From a virus: a stretch of 47,620 nt of DNA. Below are positions 15,450-24,836 of the stretch, in pieces (the first letter of the stretch is position 1; the number at the start of each line of letters is the position of its first letter). A model generated the notes under the pieces. It saw nothing but the letters and a program-made list of their open reading frames with translations, made no database searches and was not told the DNA's origin. The translations under genes and the position numbers were made by a program. The stretch lies in the IMG/VR virus record IMGVR_UViG_3300023096_000007, positions 1-47,620 of that record; one strand, 5' to 3'.

Positions 15450-16085
15450 AAAATCACAGATATACAAGGCTTTAGATTTGGCAGATTAACTGTTTTAGCA
15501 ATAGCAGGTAAAAGTAAAGACAGGCACATTACTTGGACGTGCAAATGTGATTGCGGAAATATAAAAGTTATTTCAGGCAATTCAATGAGATCTGGAATGA
15601 CTACATCATGCGGTTGTTATTTAAGTGAGGTAATAAAGCTAAGTAGCAATAAGTCATCAACCCACAAAATGACAAAATCAGCAACTTACGCAAGTTGGCG
15701 TAGCATGTTATCAAGGTGCAATAATAAAAACGCACCTGATTATGACCGTTATGGTGGGCGAGGAATTACAGTCTGCGAGAGATGGAATTCATTTGAAAAC
15801 TTTCTCGCAGATATGAGCGAAAGGCCCAGCGGAAAAACATTAGACCGTAAAGATAATGAAGGCAATTACGAGCCATCAAATTGCAGGTGGGCAACGCGAA
15901 TTGAGCAAGGATGCAATACGCGCGGAAATGTTAATTTAACCTTCAATGGGCAAACAAATTGTTTGGCTGAATGGGCTAGGGTGACTGGTATAAAAGAAAA
16001 AGCCATACGCGACAGGTTTAATGATGGATGGACTGCGGAAAGAATCTTAACAACGCCTGTAAGGGTTAAAGCGAAGCGTGCATGA
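15444..16085 (+). CDS. Freestanding HNH/AP2-type homing endonuclease
   Basis: 213 aa. An N-terminal zinc-ribbon-like part ('WTCKCDCGNIKVISGNSMRS....SCGC') is followed by 'YASWRSMLSRCNNKNAPDYDRYGGRGITVCERW' and 'DRKDNEGNYEPSNCRWAT', the standard HNH-AP2 type seen in phage mobile genes, then a C-terminal DNA-binding helix region ('LAEWARVTGIKEKAIRDRF'). It separates gpL from gpK, which are adjacent in lambda, so it is an intruder; its TGA overlaps the gpK ATG (ATGA). Own promoter and hairpin leader upstream. Confidence 0.88.
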   Translation: MCKITDIQGFRFGRLTVLAIAGKSKDRHITWTCKCDCGNIKVISGNSMRSGMTTSCGCYLSEVIKLSSNKSSTHKMTKSATYASWRSMLSRCNNKNAPDYDRYGGRGITVCERWNSFENFLADMSERPSGKTLDRKDNEGNYEPSNCRWATRIEQGCNTRGNVNLTFNGQTNCLAEWARVTGIKEKAIRDRFNDGWTAERILTTPVRVKAKRA

Positions 16086-16786
16086 TAAACGACACTATAA
16101 TAAACGATATAAACGTACACGTTCAAGCTAATCCAGAAAGGGAGATTTGCGGCGTGATAGGCACGTCGCATCGTAAATTAAAATACATTCCATGCAGAAA
16201 CATCGCTGCACAAAATAACCACTTTGTTATTGACCCACAAGACTACGCAGATGCAGAAGACAACTATGAGATTCTTTGCATCGTACATTCCCACATCAAT
16301 ATTAACCCACAACCTAGCCAAGCTGATTTAGTTGGAATTGAAAAGTCTGGATTGCCGTGGTTGATTATGAATCATCCTGTAGGCAACTGGACTGTAAGCT
16401 ATCCAAACAATTACGAAGCGCCTTACGTTGGTCGTGAGTTTTCACATGGAATATTAGACTGTTATTCAATATGGCGCGATTATTACAAGCGTGAATTAGG
16501 TATTGAAATGGTAGACTATGATCGCGGCGTTGAGTGGTGGTTAAAAGGTGATGATTTGTATGAAAAGAATTATACTGATGCTGGCTTTGTAGTAGTCGAT
16601 GATTTACAGGTTCACGATATAATCTTAATGAAAGTCGGTAGCCCTGTAGCGAATCATGCCGCTGTCTACTTAGGTGACGATATTATTCTGCATCATGTGA
16701 TGGGTAAAATATCCAGCCGTGACATTTACGGCGGTTGGTGGAAAAAGATAACGGTTAAAATATTAAGGCACAAGAGCTTCCTATGA
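16082..16786 (+). CDS. Tail tip protein gpK-like: JAMM protease plus NlpC/P60 domain
   Basis: 234 aa. N-terminal JAMM/Mov34 metalloprotease: HSH at 69-71 with Ser79 and Asp82 (HxH...S..D) and an upstream Glu21. C-terminal NlpC/P60 peptidoglycan hydrolase: Cys127 in 'SHGILDCYSIWRDYY', His192 in 'VANHAAVYLG' and a His at 204/205. Same two-domain plan as lambda gpK; it may process tail proteins and cut host cell wall. It lacks a good ribosome site, so translation probably depends on coupling to the HNH gene. Confidence 0.9.
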   Translation: MINDTIINDINVHVQANPEREICGVIGTSHRKLKYIPCRNIAAQNNHFVIDPQDYADAEDNYEILCIVHSHININPQPSQADLVGIEKSGLPWLIMNHPVGNWTVSYPNNYEAPYVGREFSHGILDCYSIWRDYYKRELGIEMVDYDRGVEWWLKGDDLYEKNYTDAGFVVVDDLQVHDIILMKVGSPVANHAAVYLGDDIILHHVMGKISSRDIYGGWWKKITVKILRHKSFL

Positions 16787-17367
16787 TAGCGATTTATTTG
16801 TATGGTCATTTAGCCAAGAAATACGGAAAAAAACACATGCTGGATATTAAAAGTCCAGCGGAAGCTATCCGTGCGCTATCAGCTAATTACAAAGGTTTTA
16901 GAGAATCCATTGCAGACAGCGATAATGAATATCGTGTGCTTGCTGGAAAAGATGATAGGGCAGACGAGATAGGCTTGCACTTGCCAGCGACTAAGTCAAT
17001 AAAAATAGTCCCGCTTGTTGTTGGTAGCGGTGGGCTTGGTAAAATATTGCTAGGTGCGGCATTGATTTATCTTTCTTTCCAGTTCCCGGGCTTCGGTTCA
17101 TTCACAGCTTTTGGCTCATCATTTTCAATTGCCAGTATTGCGGGTTCAATTGGATTTTCATTAGTATTGGGCGGTATATCGCAATTACTATTCGCCCCGC
17201 CAAAAGCACAGAAGTCAAAAGAGAAGCCAGAGAATCAACCTTCATACGCCTTTGATGGTGCGGTCAATGTCACGGGCCAGGGCAACCCTGTACCGCTTTG
17301 CTACGGTCGAAGATTGCGCGTAGGATCGCAAGTTATCAGTGCTGGTCTGACTGCTGAGAACCTATGA
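16783..17367 (+). CDS. Tail assembly protein gpI-like
   Basis: 194 aa. N-terminal ubiquitin-like fold ('IAIYLYGHLAKKYGKKHMLDIKSPAEAIRALSANYKGF'), then a glycine/hydrophobic segment (about 85-135), and the C-terminal 'NVTGQGNPVPLCYGRRLRVGSQVIS' motif typical of lambda gpI/TAP-I. It assists gpJ incorporation at the tail tip. ATGA overlaps on both sides. Confidence 0.9.
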   Translation: MIAIYLYGHLAKKYGKKHMLDIKSPAEAIRALSANYKGFRESIADSDNEYRVLAGKDDRADEIGLHLPATKSIKIVPLVVGSGGLGKILLGAALIYLSFQFPGFGSFTAFGSSFSIASIAGSIGFSLVLGGISQLLFAPPKAQKSKEKPENQPSYAFDGAVNVTGQGNPVPLCYGRRLRVGSQVISAGLTAENL

Positions 17368-20300
17368 ATAAATTAGTTTCTGGTTTCGGTGGGGGTGGAA
17401 AATCAGGCGGCGGTGGTGGTCGCACACCTGTTGAATCCCCTGACAGCTTACGCTCAATCCAATACGCAAAAGTCCTAGACTTAATATCAGAAGGTGAAAT
17501 CGGCGGATTAATTGACGGTTTAAAATCAGTCTATTTAGACGACACGCCATTGCAGAATGACGATGGCACATTTAACTTTGCTGGCGTTACAATCATTCAG
17601 CGAGTTGGCACTCAATCACAATCCTACATTGAAGGCTTTGCGGCTAGTGAAGCAGAATCGCCTGTTAGCGTAGAGATTGTTCAAGCCTTACCAGTGACAA
17701 GAACAATCACTAATCCTAATAACACAGCGGTTAGGGTAACAGTATCAGTTCCGCAATTAACCTTTCAGAATCTAGAAAATGGTGACTTAGGCGGTACTAG
17801 CGTAGAGATTGCAATTGATATTCAAACCAACGGTGGCGGGTTTATTGCACAGCCATTACGCAAGATTTACACGCCTAACGGGTTTGCAGTAGCAAGTGGG
17901 CAAGGCACAAATACAATCGCAAGCAGTAAGTTTGTTGTGGATGTTTTATGGACTCCTGAAAATATTAAATCCCCACAAACATTAACTTATGAATTTCAGT
18001 ATAAGTTAAAAACAGATTCAGTTTGGACGACAAAAGAAACAGCCACATTTACAGGAACTTTGCAACAATCAGGCGTTAATGGCATAGGTGTTGTTGGCGG
18101 CGCAGGAAACGGCATACCTGTTGGTGGTGTTGGAGGAAATCCAGTAACAACACCTATCGGGAATTTAACTACAGGCAATATAGTTAAGTCTAAAACATTC
18201 ACATTAGATTTGCCAGCTAACCTTTATGACTTCAGAGCTTTAAAGATTAAAGGTACATCAAATACATTCGGAATAGGTTTCCCTGTTAATAGTGCTAATT
18301 CTGGCGGCTCTGTTTCTGTTAGTAGCGGTCAGATTTACACCCCTGCATATACAGACGTATTCACAGGTAAAACAACTTCTAAGTATCAGCGAGCTTATCG
18401 CATTGAATTGCCAGCATCTGGCCCGTGGGATGTGCGCGTCCGTAGAATAACTCCTGATAGCGCAGCATCGAACTTAAGCAACAAGACGTTTTGGGATAGC
18501 TACACTGAAATAATTGACGCTAAATTAACTTATCCTAACAGCGCAATCATGGCTGTGATGATTGACGCTAAACAGTTTAATAACATTCCTGTACGTGGTT
18601 ATGAGATAAGCGGCATTTTAATTAAAGTACCAACTAATTACGATGAATTAACTCGCGTATATACTGGCACATGGGATGGTACATTTAAGAATGTAGTCAG
18701 TGATAATCCTGCATGGGTATTTTACGACATTATTACAACTGGTCGTTATGGTTTAGGTAAATTTGTTAGCGAATCGCAAGTAGATAAGTGGGCTTTATAC
18801 CAAATCGCTAAATATTGTGATGAAATGGTTGCTGATGGCTTTGGTGGATTAGAGCCGCGCTTCACATGTAACCTATATCTCCAAACACGAGAGAAAGCTT
18901 ATACAGTTATTGCAAACTTAGCTTCTATATTTCGTGGTATCTCCTATTGGGGCGCTGGTGAAATCACAGCTTCACAAGATGCCCCAGCCGATGCTGAACA
19001 ATTATTTACTAAAGCCAATGTGATTGATGGCAGGTTTAGCTATTCAGGATCAAGCTCAAAAGTACGGCATACAGTTGCTTTAATATCATGGAATGACCCT
19101 AGCGATTCTTTTAGGCAAAAAGTCGAATATGTTGATGACCCTGACGCAGTTGCACGTTATGGCGTGATTCAAACTGAAATAGTCGCAATGGGTTGCACTT
19201 CACGCGGGCAAGCGCATCGTATGGGTAAATGGCTAATCTATTCTGAACAGTATGAAACTGAAACAGTTAGCTTTAAGGCTGGCATGGACTCTGTTTATAT
19301 TCGCCCTGGTTCGGTATTTAAAACCACAGACCCTAATCGCGCAGGTAAACGCATGGGTGGACGTATTAAATCATCTACGTTATCGCAAGTGGTTATTGAT
19401 AACCCTGTTATTCTAGACGCACAGACTTACAAGTTATCGTTAATCATGCCAGATGGCACGATAGCAGAGCGCACATTAACGAACGTGGCAAGCACAACTG
19501 ATACATTAACATTCTCGCCAAACCTTCCAGCTTTACCTGTGAATAACGCTATTTGGATATTAGCAGCGGATAATTTAATACCTGAACTATGGCGCACTAT
19601 CTCAATTAAAGAAACAGATAAAACACAGCTTGAAATAGTTGGTTTAGCTTATCGTGCGGACAAATATGATTTTGTAGAAAAAGACGTTATCTTGCAGCCC
19701 TTGCCTTTAAGTCTAATTAGCACAGACCAACCAATAGCCCCGCTATCAATCACAGTGGTTGAATCATTGTATCAATCAGGCTTAAATAGCGTTGGCGCAC
19801 GCGCTACAGTTTCTTGGGTTGAGTCACCAGGTGCATCAAGCTACGTTTTAAGCTATCAGCGTGAAGGGCAAAACATCGTCACGATTGATAACATCAGGAC
19901 TAACACAGTAGACATTCAACCTATTGAAAATGGCGTTTACACTTTTACAGTTTATGCTGTTAACTCAATCGGTAGACGTTCTGTTTCAACATCATTAGTG
20001 CAAGAGATTTACGGAAAGACCGCACCACCTGCTAATGTTATTAATTTGCAAATGGTCGCATTGAGTGGATACGCTCATTTAACATGGGAAGCAACTCTAG
20101 ATTTAGATGTGGCTATTGGCGGGCATTTAAGAATGAGATTCACGCCTAATCTAATAACACCTGATTGGGTTGGCTCTGCTGATATTGGTACTGAAATAGC
20201 TGGAAATTCTACTACAGCAACACTACCATTATTGACAGGGTCTTACCTTGCAAAATGGGTTGATTCCAGCGGAATTGAGTCTGATGATGCCGCTATAATT

Positions 20301-21077
20301 TCATCTAACGTTGCTAGCATTGTTACTTTAAATATATTTGAAACAATAACAGAATCGCCAACATTCGCAGGTGTTAAAGACGGTGTTGTTTTGGACGGGG
20401 CAACACTTAAGCTTGAAGGCGCGTCTTTAGTTGATGATATTCCAGATATTGATGCTTTAGTAATTTGGGATTCAACAGGCGGAATTAGAAGTTCAGGCGA
20501 GTATTATTTTTCTAACGATTTAGATTTGGGAAGCATTCAAACATCCAGACTATCAGCAATGATGCAAGTGTTAGGTGTTGATGAATTAGATACTATTGAT
20601 GCTAGGCTTGAAAACATTGATACATGGGAATCAATTGACGGCAATTTGATTAATGACGCAGGTGTTATAATATACGTTAGGACAACAAATGATAATCCAG
20701 CATTAACGCCTGTATGGTCTGATTGGATTCCATTCTTTGTTGGCGATTGGACAGCGCGAGCTTTTGAGTTTAAATTATCGTTTTATACAGGTTCATCAAC
20801 GCACAATGTTTTAGTCAGTGACTTAAATGTAATTGTAGATATGCCTGACCGTGATGAGTACGGTGAAGATATTGTTTCAGGAACTTCTGCATTAAACATT
20901 GTTTACGGCATACCGTTTAAGAGTTTGCCAGCAGTAGGTATAACGGCGCAGAATATGGCGACAGGCGATTATTATACAATCACAAGTAAGACTGCTTCAG
21001 GATTTACTATTTTATTTAAAAACGCGGCTGGTACTAATATATCCCGCACGTTTGATTATCATTCAAAAGGATATTAA
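17364..21077 (+). CDS. Tip attachment protein J (central tail fibre, receptor-binding)
   Basis: 1237 aa, close to lambda gpJ. Glycine-rich start, then 'PDSLRSIQYAKVLDLISEGEIGGL', 'VYLDDTPLQNDDGTFNF' and 'IRPGSVFKTTDP', all typical of gpJ. Two fibronectin type III-like repeats lie around residues 800-960 ('GASSYVLSYQREGQ...NGVYTFTVYAVNSIG'). The C-terminal third is the likely host-range determinant. It ends 2 nt before the next fibre gene. Confidence 0.93.
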   Translation: MNKLVSGFGGGGKSGGGGGRTPVESPDSLRSIQYAKVLDLISEGEIGGLIDGLKSVYLDDTPLQNDDGTFNFAGVTIIQRVGTQSQSYIEGFAASEAESPVSVEIVQALPVTRTITNPNNTAVRVTVSVPQLTFQNLENGDLGGTSVEIAIDIQTNGGGFIAQPLRKIYTPNGFAVASGQGTNTIASSKFVVDVLWTPENIKSPQTLTYEFQYKLKTDSVWTTKETATFTGTLQQSGVNGIGVVGGAGNGIPVGGVGGNPVTTPIGNLTTGNIVKSKTFTLDLPANLYDFRALKIKGTSNTFGIGFPVNSANSGGSVSVSSGQIYTPAYTDVFTGKTTSKYQRAYRIELPASGPWDVRVRRITPDSAASNLSNKTFWDSYTEIIDAKLTYPNSAIMAVMIDAKQFNNIPVRGYEISGILIKVPTNYDELTRVYTGTWDGTFKNVVSDNPAWVFYDIITTGRYGLGKFVSESQVDKWALYQIAKYCDEMVADGFGGLEPRFTCNLYLQTREKAYTVIANLASIFRGISYWGAGEITASQDAPADAEQLFTKANVIDGRFSYSGSSSKVRHTVALISWNDPSDSFRQKVEYVDDPDAVARYGVIQTEIVAMGCTSRGQAHRMGKWLIYSEQYETETVSFKAGMDSVYIRPGSVFKTTDPNRAGKRMGGRIKSSTLSQVVIDNPVILDAQTYKLSLIMPDGTIAERTLTNVASTTDTLTFSPNLPALPVNNAIWILAADNLIPELWRTISIKETDKTQLEIVGLAYRADKYDFVEKDVILQPLPLSLISTDQPIAPLSITVVESLYQSGLNSVGARATVSWVESPGASSYVLSYQREGQNIVTIDNIRTNTVDIQPIENGVYTFTVYAVNSIGRRSVSTSLVQEIYGKTAPPANVINLQMVALSGYAHLTWEATLDLDVAIGGHLRMRFTPNLITPDWVGSADIGTEIAGNSTTATLPLLTGSYLAKWVDSSGIESDDAAIISSNVASIVTLNIFETITESPTFAGVKDGVVLDGATLKLEGASLVDDIPDIDALVIWDSTGGIRSSGEYYFSNDLDLGSIQTSRLSAMMQVLGVDELDTIDARLENIDTWESIDGNLINDAGVIIYVRTTNDNPALTPVWSDWIPFFVGDWTARAFEFKLSFYTGSSTHNVLVSDLNVIVDMPDRDEYGEDIVSGTSALNIVYGIPFKSLPAVGITAQNMATGDYYTITSKTASGFTILFKNAAGTNISRTFDYHSKGY

Positions 21078-21079
21078 CA

Positions 21080-22045
21080 ATGGCACAAAGCGATTACAAT
21101 TTAGCAAACCAGTCAGGCGCTTCATTTAGGGCAGAATTAAACGACATTTTTTCGTCAGTTCTATCAGTAAATTCTGGATCATCTGAACCTGCAACTAGAG
21201 TAGCTTATATGCTTTGGGCTGATACAACATCAGGCCAGCTTAAACAGCGCAACGCAGCTAATAACGCATGGATTAATAAAGGCGCTCTTACTGCAACTCC
21301 ATTAGATGGTAATGGTGGTACATTCACTGGTGATATTATAATGAGTGGTGCAAGTGTCGTTTATGCAGAAGGCGCAGACGTTGCCGCCGCATCAACAGCA
21401 AATATATGGGCTACAGATGGCAACACTCGCCACATAACTGGTAACACTACTATTACAAGTTTTGGCACAGCGCCGCAAGCTGGCATGTTCATGCGATTAA
21501 TATTTGATGGCGTTCCGTTATTAACTCAAAGTGCCAACTTGAATCTTAATGCTGGCGGCTCAAATATCCAGATTGAAGCTGGTGACATAGCAATCGTTTA
21601 CGCCGATACCACAACTCAATTTGATGTGTTTGTTATCCGTAAAAGTGGAAAGCCATTAAGCTACGAAAGAAACATTTTAGCTGAATCTCTTTTAGTGGAT
21701 GGCGCTGGAGGCGTCGGGTATGAGGTAGGCACTGGCGGTCAAGTTACTCAAGCAACCAGCAAAACAACAGCGGTTACGCTGGATAAATACACAGGTAGAA
21801 TTACAATGAATGGCGCATCTTTAGCTGCTAATACCATTGCACAATTTACGTGGAATAATTCATTATTGGAAACTGGTGATGTAGTAGTGATAAACCATGT
21901 AGGAGGCGGAAATGTTGCAAGCTACGATGTTAAAATATCGCCAATATCAGGTAGTGCAACGGTATACTTAAGGAATCTAACAAATGGCGCTTTGGCAGAC
22001 GCTTGCGTTCTAGGTTTTGCAGTTATTAAAGGATCATTAACATGA
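21080..22045 (+). CDS. Tail fibre-like structural protein
   Basis: 321 aa. N-terminus 'SDYNLANQSGASFRAELNDIFSSVLSVNSG..EP..RVAYMLWADTTSGQLKQRNAANNAW' is a widespread phage fibre module often found right after gpJ. The rest is Thr/Ser/Ala/Gly-rich beta structure without catalytic motifs. Probably a side fibre or tip accessory that binds the host surface. The ATG has no strong ribosome site; coupling with gpJ is likely. Overlaps the next gene by 4 nt. Confidence 0.75.
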   Translation: MAQSDYNLANQSGASFRAELNDIFSSVLSVNSGSSEPATRVAYMLWADTTSGQLKQRNAANNAWINKGALTATPLDGNGGTFTGDIIMSGASVVYAEGADVAAASTANIWATDGNTRHITGNTTITSFGTAPQAGMFMRLIFDGVPLLTQSANLNLNAGGSNIQIEAGDIAIVYADTTTQFDVFVIRKSGKPLSYERNILAESLLVDGAGGVGYEVGTGGQVTQATSKTTAVTLDKYTGRITMNGASLAANTIAQFTWNNSLLETGDVVVINHVGGGNVASYDVKISPISGSATVYLRNLTNGALADACVLGFAVIKGSLT

Positions 22046-22893
22046 TTAAATTTATCTTTTTATTCTTCATTTCAATAAATTCTTACGCGGTAGACCTGCG
22101 TGAATATCTCGTTGATAACATCATTTATTTAAATAACGCTAACGGCACGTCACAAAGCAAGTATACGTTTTCAAGTTCAAACGCTGGACTAGAAAGTGTT
22201 TACACTAATTATCACAATCTTGGAAAAGCTGGTACACCTTTCTTCTGGCGCAAAGAATACCGTAAGAATAATGCCTGGTGTACCTATACCTATGGAATTC
22301 TATTTAAAGGTACAGACCAGAGTATCACTGAAACTGGCGATTGGTACGCCAACACTCCTTGCACGCCTAATGTGGTATTAGGTTATAAAACTGATTCAAA
22401 CGTCAACACAGGTTTGATATGGTCTCCTGCTGGTGGATTGACATCTACAGTAAGTTATCACGAATCTAACGTATGGAATCAAGGCATTCCAGGTGGTAGC
22501 TATGTAAATACTGGTGTTGATACATTTAGCAAAACTGGACTAATTGAAGAGCTTGCCACATTCATGCCTCAATATGGCCGCGATCCCATTACAGGTGTTT
22601 GGGGTGAAGGTAACTCAAGAACTTACACTGACGTGATTCATATCGTGATGTATCATGGCACTACATCCACACCATTAACGCGCTGTAATTATTCGCCATT
22701 AGTCGCTAGCGGCACTTATTACCAGTCATTCAAAAATTACAATTCGTACGCTATCGAGCTATGGCTTGCTAAAGGTGTTGGCATAATTCAAGAGAGAATC
22801 CCATTTGTTGAAAAAGGTTCTGAATTGGGAACTACTGACTGCAACGGCTACGTGTTTAATCAAGCTGGTTGGCAATGGTACATTGATAATTAA
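22042..22893 (+). CDS. Secreted protein of unknown function
   Basis: 283 aa. N-terminal signal peptide: short basic start, hydrophobic core (FIFLFFISI), cleavage site near NSYA-VDL. The mature part is aromatic- and Gly/Ser/Thr-rich with several Cys (WCTYTYG, TPCTPN, RCNYSP, TDCNGY), consistent with a disulfide-bonded exported protein. ATGA overlap with the upstream fibre gene. A tail protein would not normally have a signal peptide, so it probably acts in the periplasm or outer membrane, for example blocking superinfection. Not recognised. Confidence 0.65.
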   Translation: MIKFIFLFFISINSYAVDLREYLVDNIIYLNNANGTSQSKYTFSSSNAGLESVYTNYHNLGKAGTPFFWRKEYRKNNAWCTYTYGILFKGTDQSITETGDWYANTPCTPNVVLGYKTDSNVNTGLIWSPAGGLTSTVSYHESNVWNQGIPGGSYVNTGVDTFSKTGLIEELATFMPQYGRDPITGVWGEGNSRTYTDVIHIVMYHGTTSTPLTRCNYSPLVASGTYYQSFKNYNSYAIELWLAKGVGIIQERIPFVEKGSELGTTDCNGYVFNQAGWQWYIDN

Positions 22894-22915
22894 GGCACAA
22901 CAAATGGAGTTAAAG

Positions 22916-23254
22916 ATGCATGATGACTGGCTAATTAAAATAGGTGCAAAAATCCTAGAGATTTTGCCAGCCATCGGCGGCGCATTTATATCATTACGAA
23001 ACTTACCAAACGAGCAACGAACACCATTCGGGATATTGTCGGCGTTTGTAGGCGGAATCCTTATTGCCGTATTTGGTGGAGAATGGATAATCGGCTTTTA
23101 TAGTCTGCCTAATTATGCCTCTAACTTTGTCATGTTAGCTTTGGGTATTTGGTCAATCCTGTTAGTGGATATTTTAGTCAGAGCTATAAAAGACATAAAA
23201 ATATCTGACGTTAAAACATGGATTAAAGAAGGATTAAAAAAATGGCTGAATTAA
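22916..23254 (+). CDS. Putative holin (multi-span membrane protein)
   Basis: 112 aa from ATG 22916, which has GGAG 6 nt upstream; another in-frame ATG at 22904 has a weaker site. Three hydrophobic stretches (about 11-25, 39-59, 66-90) and a charged C-terminus (IKDIKISDVKTWIKEGLKKW) fit a class I/LydA-like holin. It starts the lysis cluster that ends with the endolysin. Direct sequence family not certain. Confidence 0.6.
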   Translation: MHDDWLIKIGAKILEILPAIGGAFISLRNLPNEQRTPFGILSAFVGGILIAVFGGEWIIGFYSLPNYASNFVMLALGIWSILLVDILVRAIKDIKISDVKTWIKEGLKKWLN

Positions 23255-23535
23255 AAACATTCTTTTCATCAATTGAGTTTTTCGAATACGCTTGCGCCGC
23301 ATTAATGTTTATCGGCATAGTATGCCCACTTGAGAGCAAAGTTGATACGACTAATCCAGTTAGGCTCACAGCGTTCATATTTACCGCTATCGGCGCGACT
23401 GTAGCGATCAGCAAAGGTCACAGCAACCTTGTTTTGTGGTTTGCCTTGATTGTATTATTCCTAACTTATTTTTGGGATTTTGTACTATTCGCACGTAAAC
23501 ATCAAAAAGCTAAATATGATCGAAGGGCAAAATGA
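23242..23535 (+). CDS. Second small membrane protein in lysis cluster
   Basis: 97 aa. Predicted membrane helices around 12-28, 42-58 and 63-82, then a basic tail (FARKHQKAKYDRRAK) likely in the cytoplasm. It overlaps the upstream holin candidate by 13 nt and the lipoprotein downstream by 4 nt. It could be the holin, an antiholin, or a spanin partner. Confidence 0.55.
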   Translation: MAELKTFFSSIEFFEYACAALMFIGIVCPLESKVDTTNPVRLTAFIFTAIGATVAISKGHSNLVLWFALIVLFLTYFWDFVLFARKHQKAKYDRRAK

Positions 23536-23702
23536 AACTGCTAATTTGTTTAATCGCACTCACATTAACGGCCTGTAACACAATCGCAAGCCGTTTACCT
23601 AGTGTGGAAAACTGCCAGCATGTAAACTATCAGCGTGATTATTCAGTGGTTAAGATACAGGCTGAATGCGATACAAGTCAGAGCGGCACTGTTGCACCAT
23701 GA
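23532..23702 (+). CDS. Small lipoprotein (possible o-spanin)
   Basis: 56 aa. Lipobox 'LTLTAC' with Cys15 after a short hydrophobic signal (MKLLICLIALTLTAC), so it should be lipid-anchored. Short outer-membrane lipoproteins in lysis clusters are commonly Rz1-type o-spanins, though this one is not proline-rich. ATGA overlap with both neighbours. Confidence 0.6.
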   Translation: MKLLICLIALTLTACNTIASRLPSVENCQHVNYQRDYSVVKIQAECDTSQSGTVAP

Positions 23703-24172
23703 AAGTAGAATTTAAAAATAGCTTACGTGTAACCGCTATAAAAAGTCCTTCTGGCGATTCTTACGGATTATGGCAGCTAGCTAATCCGTTTTATGTTTGG
23801 GTTTATGATGATGATTTAGACAAGGTTATTGAGATTGTAATTGGTCAAGATTTTGTCACTGATTTTGTGTCCACTCCAAAACTGCCTTTTACCTATTTGC
23901 TTTTTGGTGGCTTTGCTAACGAGGCTGGAATACTGCATGACGCTGGATATTCAGATTGGATTGGCGTGCAATCTCGCGATTTGGTTAGCCGCGAACCATT
24001 CGTTATAGAAAAAGCATGGATTGATAAAGTATTATATGCCGCGTTAATTGAATGTCGCGTATCCAAATGGAAAGCAAGCCGTATGTGGTTGGCGGTTAAA
24101 TTATTCGGCGGCAAATACTTTCATTGCACACCAGCTTTACCGCATGGTGTGCCACACTATAAAGACTTATGA
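23699..24172 (+). CDS. DUF1353 protein
   Basis: 157 aa from ATG 23699, coupled to the lipoprotein by an ATGA overlap. 'VIGQDFVTDFVSTPKLPFTYLLFGGFANEAGILHDAGYSD' is the DUF1353 motif ('G..TDlaS.Pr......g....a...HDylY'). This family is frequent in phage tail/lysis regions and may bind metal or act as a peptidase-like accessory. Role unknown. Confidence 0.8.
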   Translation: MKVEFKNSLRVTAIKSPSGDSYGLWQLANPFYVWVYDDDLDKVIEIVIGQDFVTDFVSTPKLPFTYLLFGGFANEAGILHDAGYSDWIGVQSRDLVSREPFVIEKAWIDKVLYAALIECRVSKWKASRMWLAVKLFGGKYFHCTPALPHGVPHYKDL

Positions 24173-24363
24173 CATTAGACGACATTGCAAGCGATACCGA
24201 AGAACTGTTTAGACAGCAAGCTTTAGCGCACAGAAAGCCACAATTGCCTAAAACTGGATTTTGCTTTAACTGTAGCGAAGCAGTTCCGCAACATGCTAAT
24301 TTCTGTGATTGTGATTGTTTAAAAGATTATGAGCGCAGAACCGAAAACGCGAAAGGTAGATAA
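24169..24363 (+). CDS. Small zinc-ribbon protein
   Basis: 64 aa. 'CFNCSEAVPQHANFCDCDC' supplies a CxxC...CxCxC zinc-binding set typical of small phage zinc-ribbon proteins (DksA/DUF2116-like appearance). Helices on either side. Overlaps by 4 nt upstream and 1 nt with the endolysin, so it is co-translated with it. May bind nucleic acid or a protein. Confidence 0.6.
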   Translation: MTLDDIASDTEELFRQQALAHRKPQLPKTGFCFNCSEAVPQHANFCDCDCLKDYERRTENAKGR

Positions 24364-24827
24364 TGAACTTCGATGAAGCTTTTGAAAAGTTAATTGGTCA
24401 TGAAGGTGTGCTATCTGATAATAAGGCGGATAAAGGCGGTTTAACAAAATTTGGCATTTCACAACGTGCGTACCCATCAGTAGATATTCGCGCCTTAACA
24501 TTAGACGATGCAAAACGAATCTATTATATTGACTACTGGATGAAGTGCAAATGCGAACTGTTGCCTACATCGCTACGCTTTCACATATTCGATGCTGCTG
24601 TAAACTCTGGCGTTAATCGCTCTATCCTATGGTTGCAAGAGGCTGTAAAAGTTAAACAAGACGGTATCATCGGCCCGCTAACAATAGCCGCCGCCCAAAC
24701 GCTAGATGGTGATAAACTAGCCATGAAATACAATGGCACACGGTTAATGTTTATGACTGAATTGGATGGATGGCGAGTGTTTAGTAGGGGTTGGGCCCGT
24801 AGGATCGCAGAAAACTTAATGCTATAA
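24363..24827 (+). CDS. Endolysin, glycoside hydrolase family 108-like
   Basis: 154 aa. 'FEKLIGHEGVLSDNKADKGGLTKFGIS' is the GH108/ZliS N-terminal motif with catalytic Glu14, and 'RFHIFDAAVNSGVNRSILWLQEA..VKQDGIIGPLTIAAA' is the C-terminal PG-binding half. It cleaves peptidoglycan glycan strands. No signal peptide, so it needs a holin for export. Confidence 0.9.
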   Translation: MNFDEAFEKLIGHEGVLSDNKADKGGLTKFGISQRAYPSVDIRALTLDDAKRIYYIDYWMKCKCELLPTSLRFHIFDAAVNSGVNRSILWLQEAVKVKQDGIIGPLTIAAAQTLDGDKLAMKYNGTRLMFMTELDGWRVFSRGWARRIAENLML

Positions 24828-24836
24828 GGAATAATC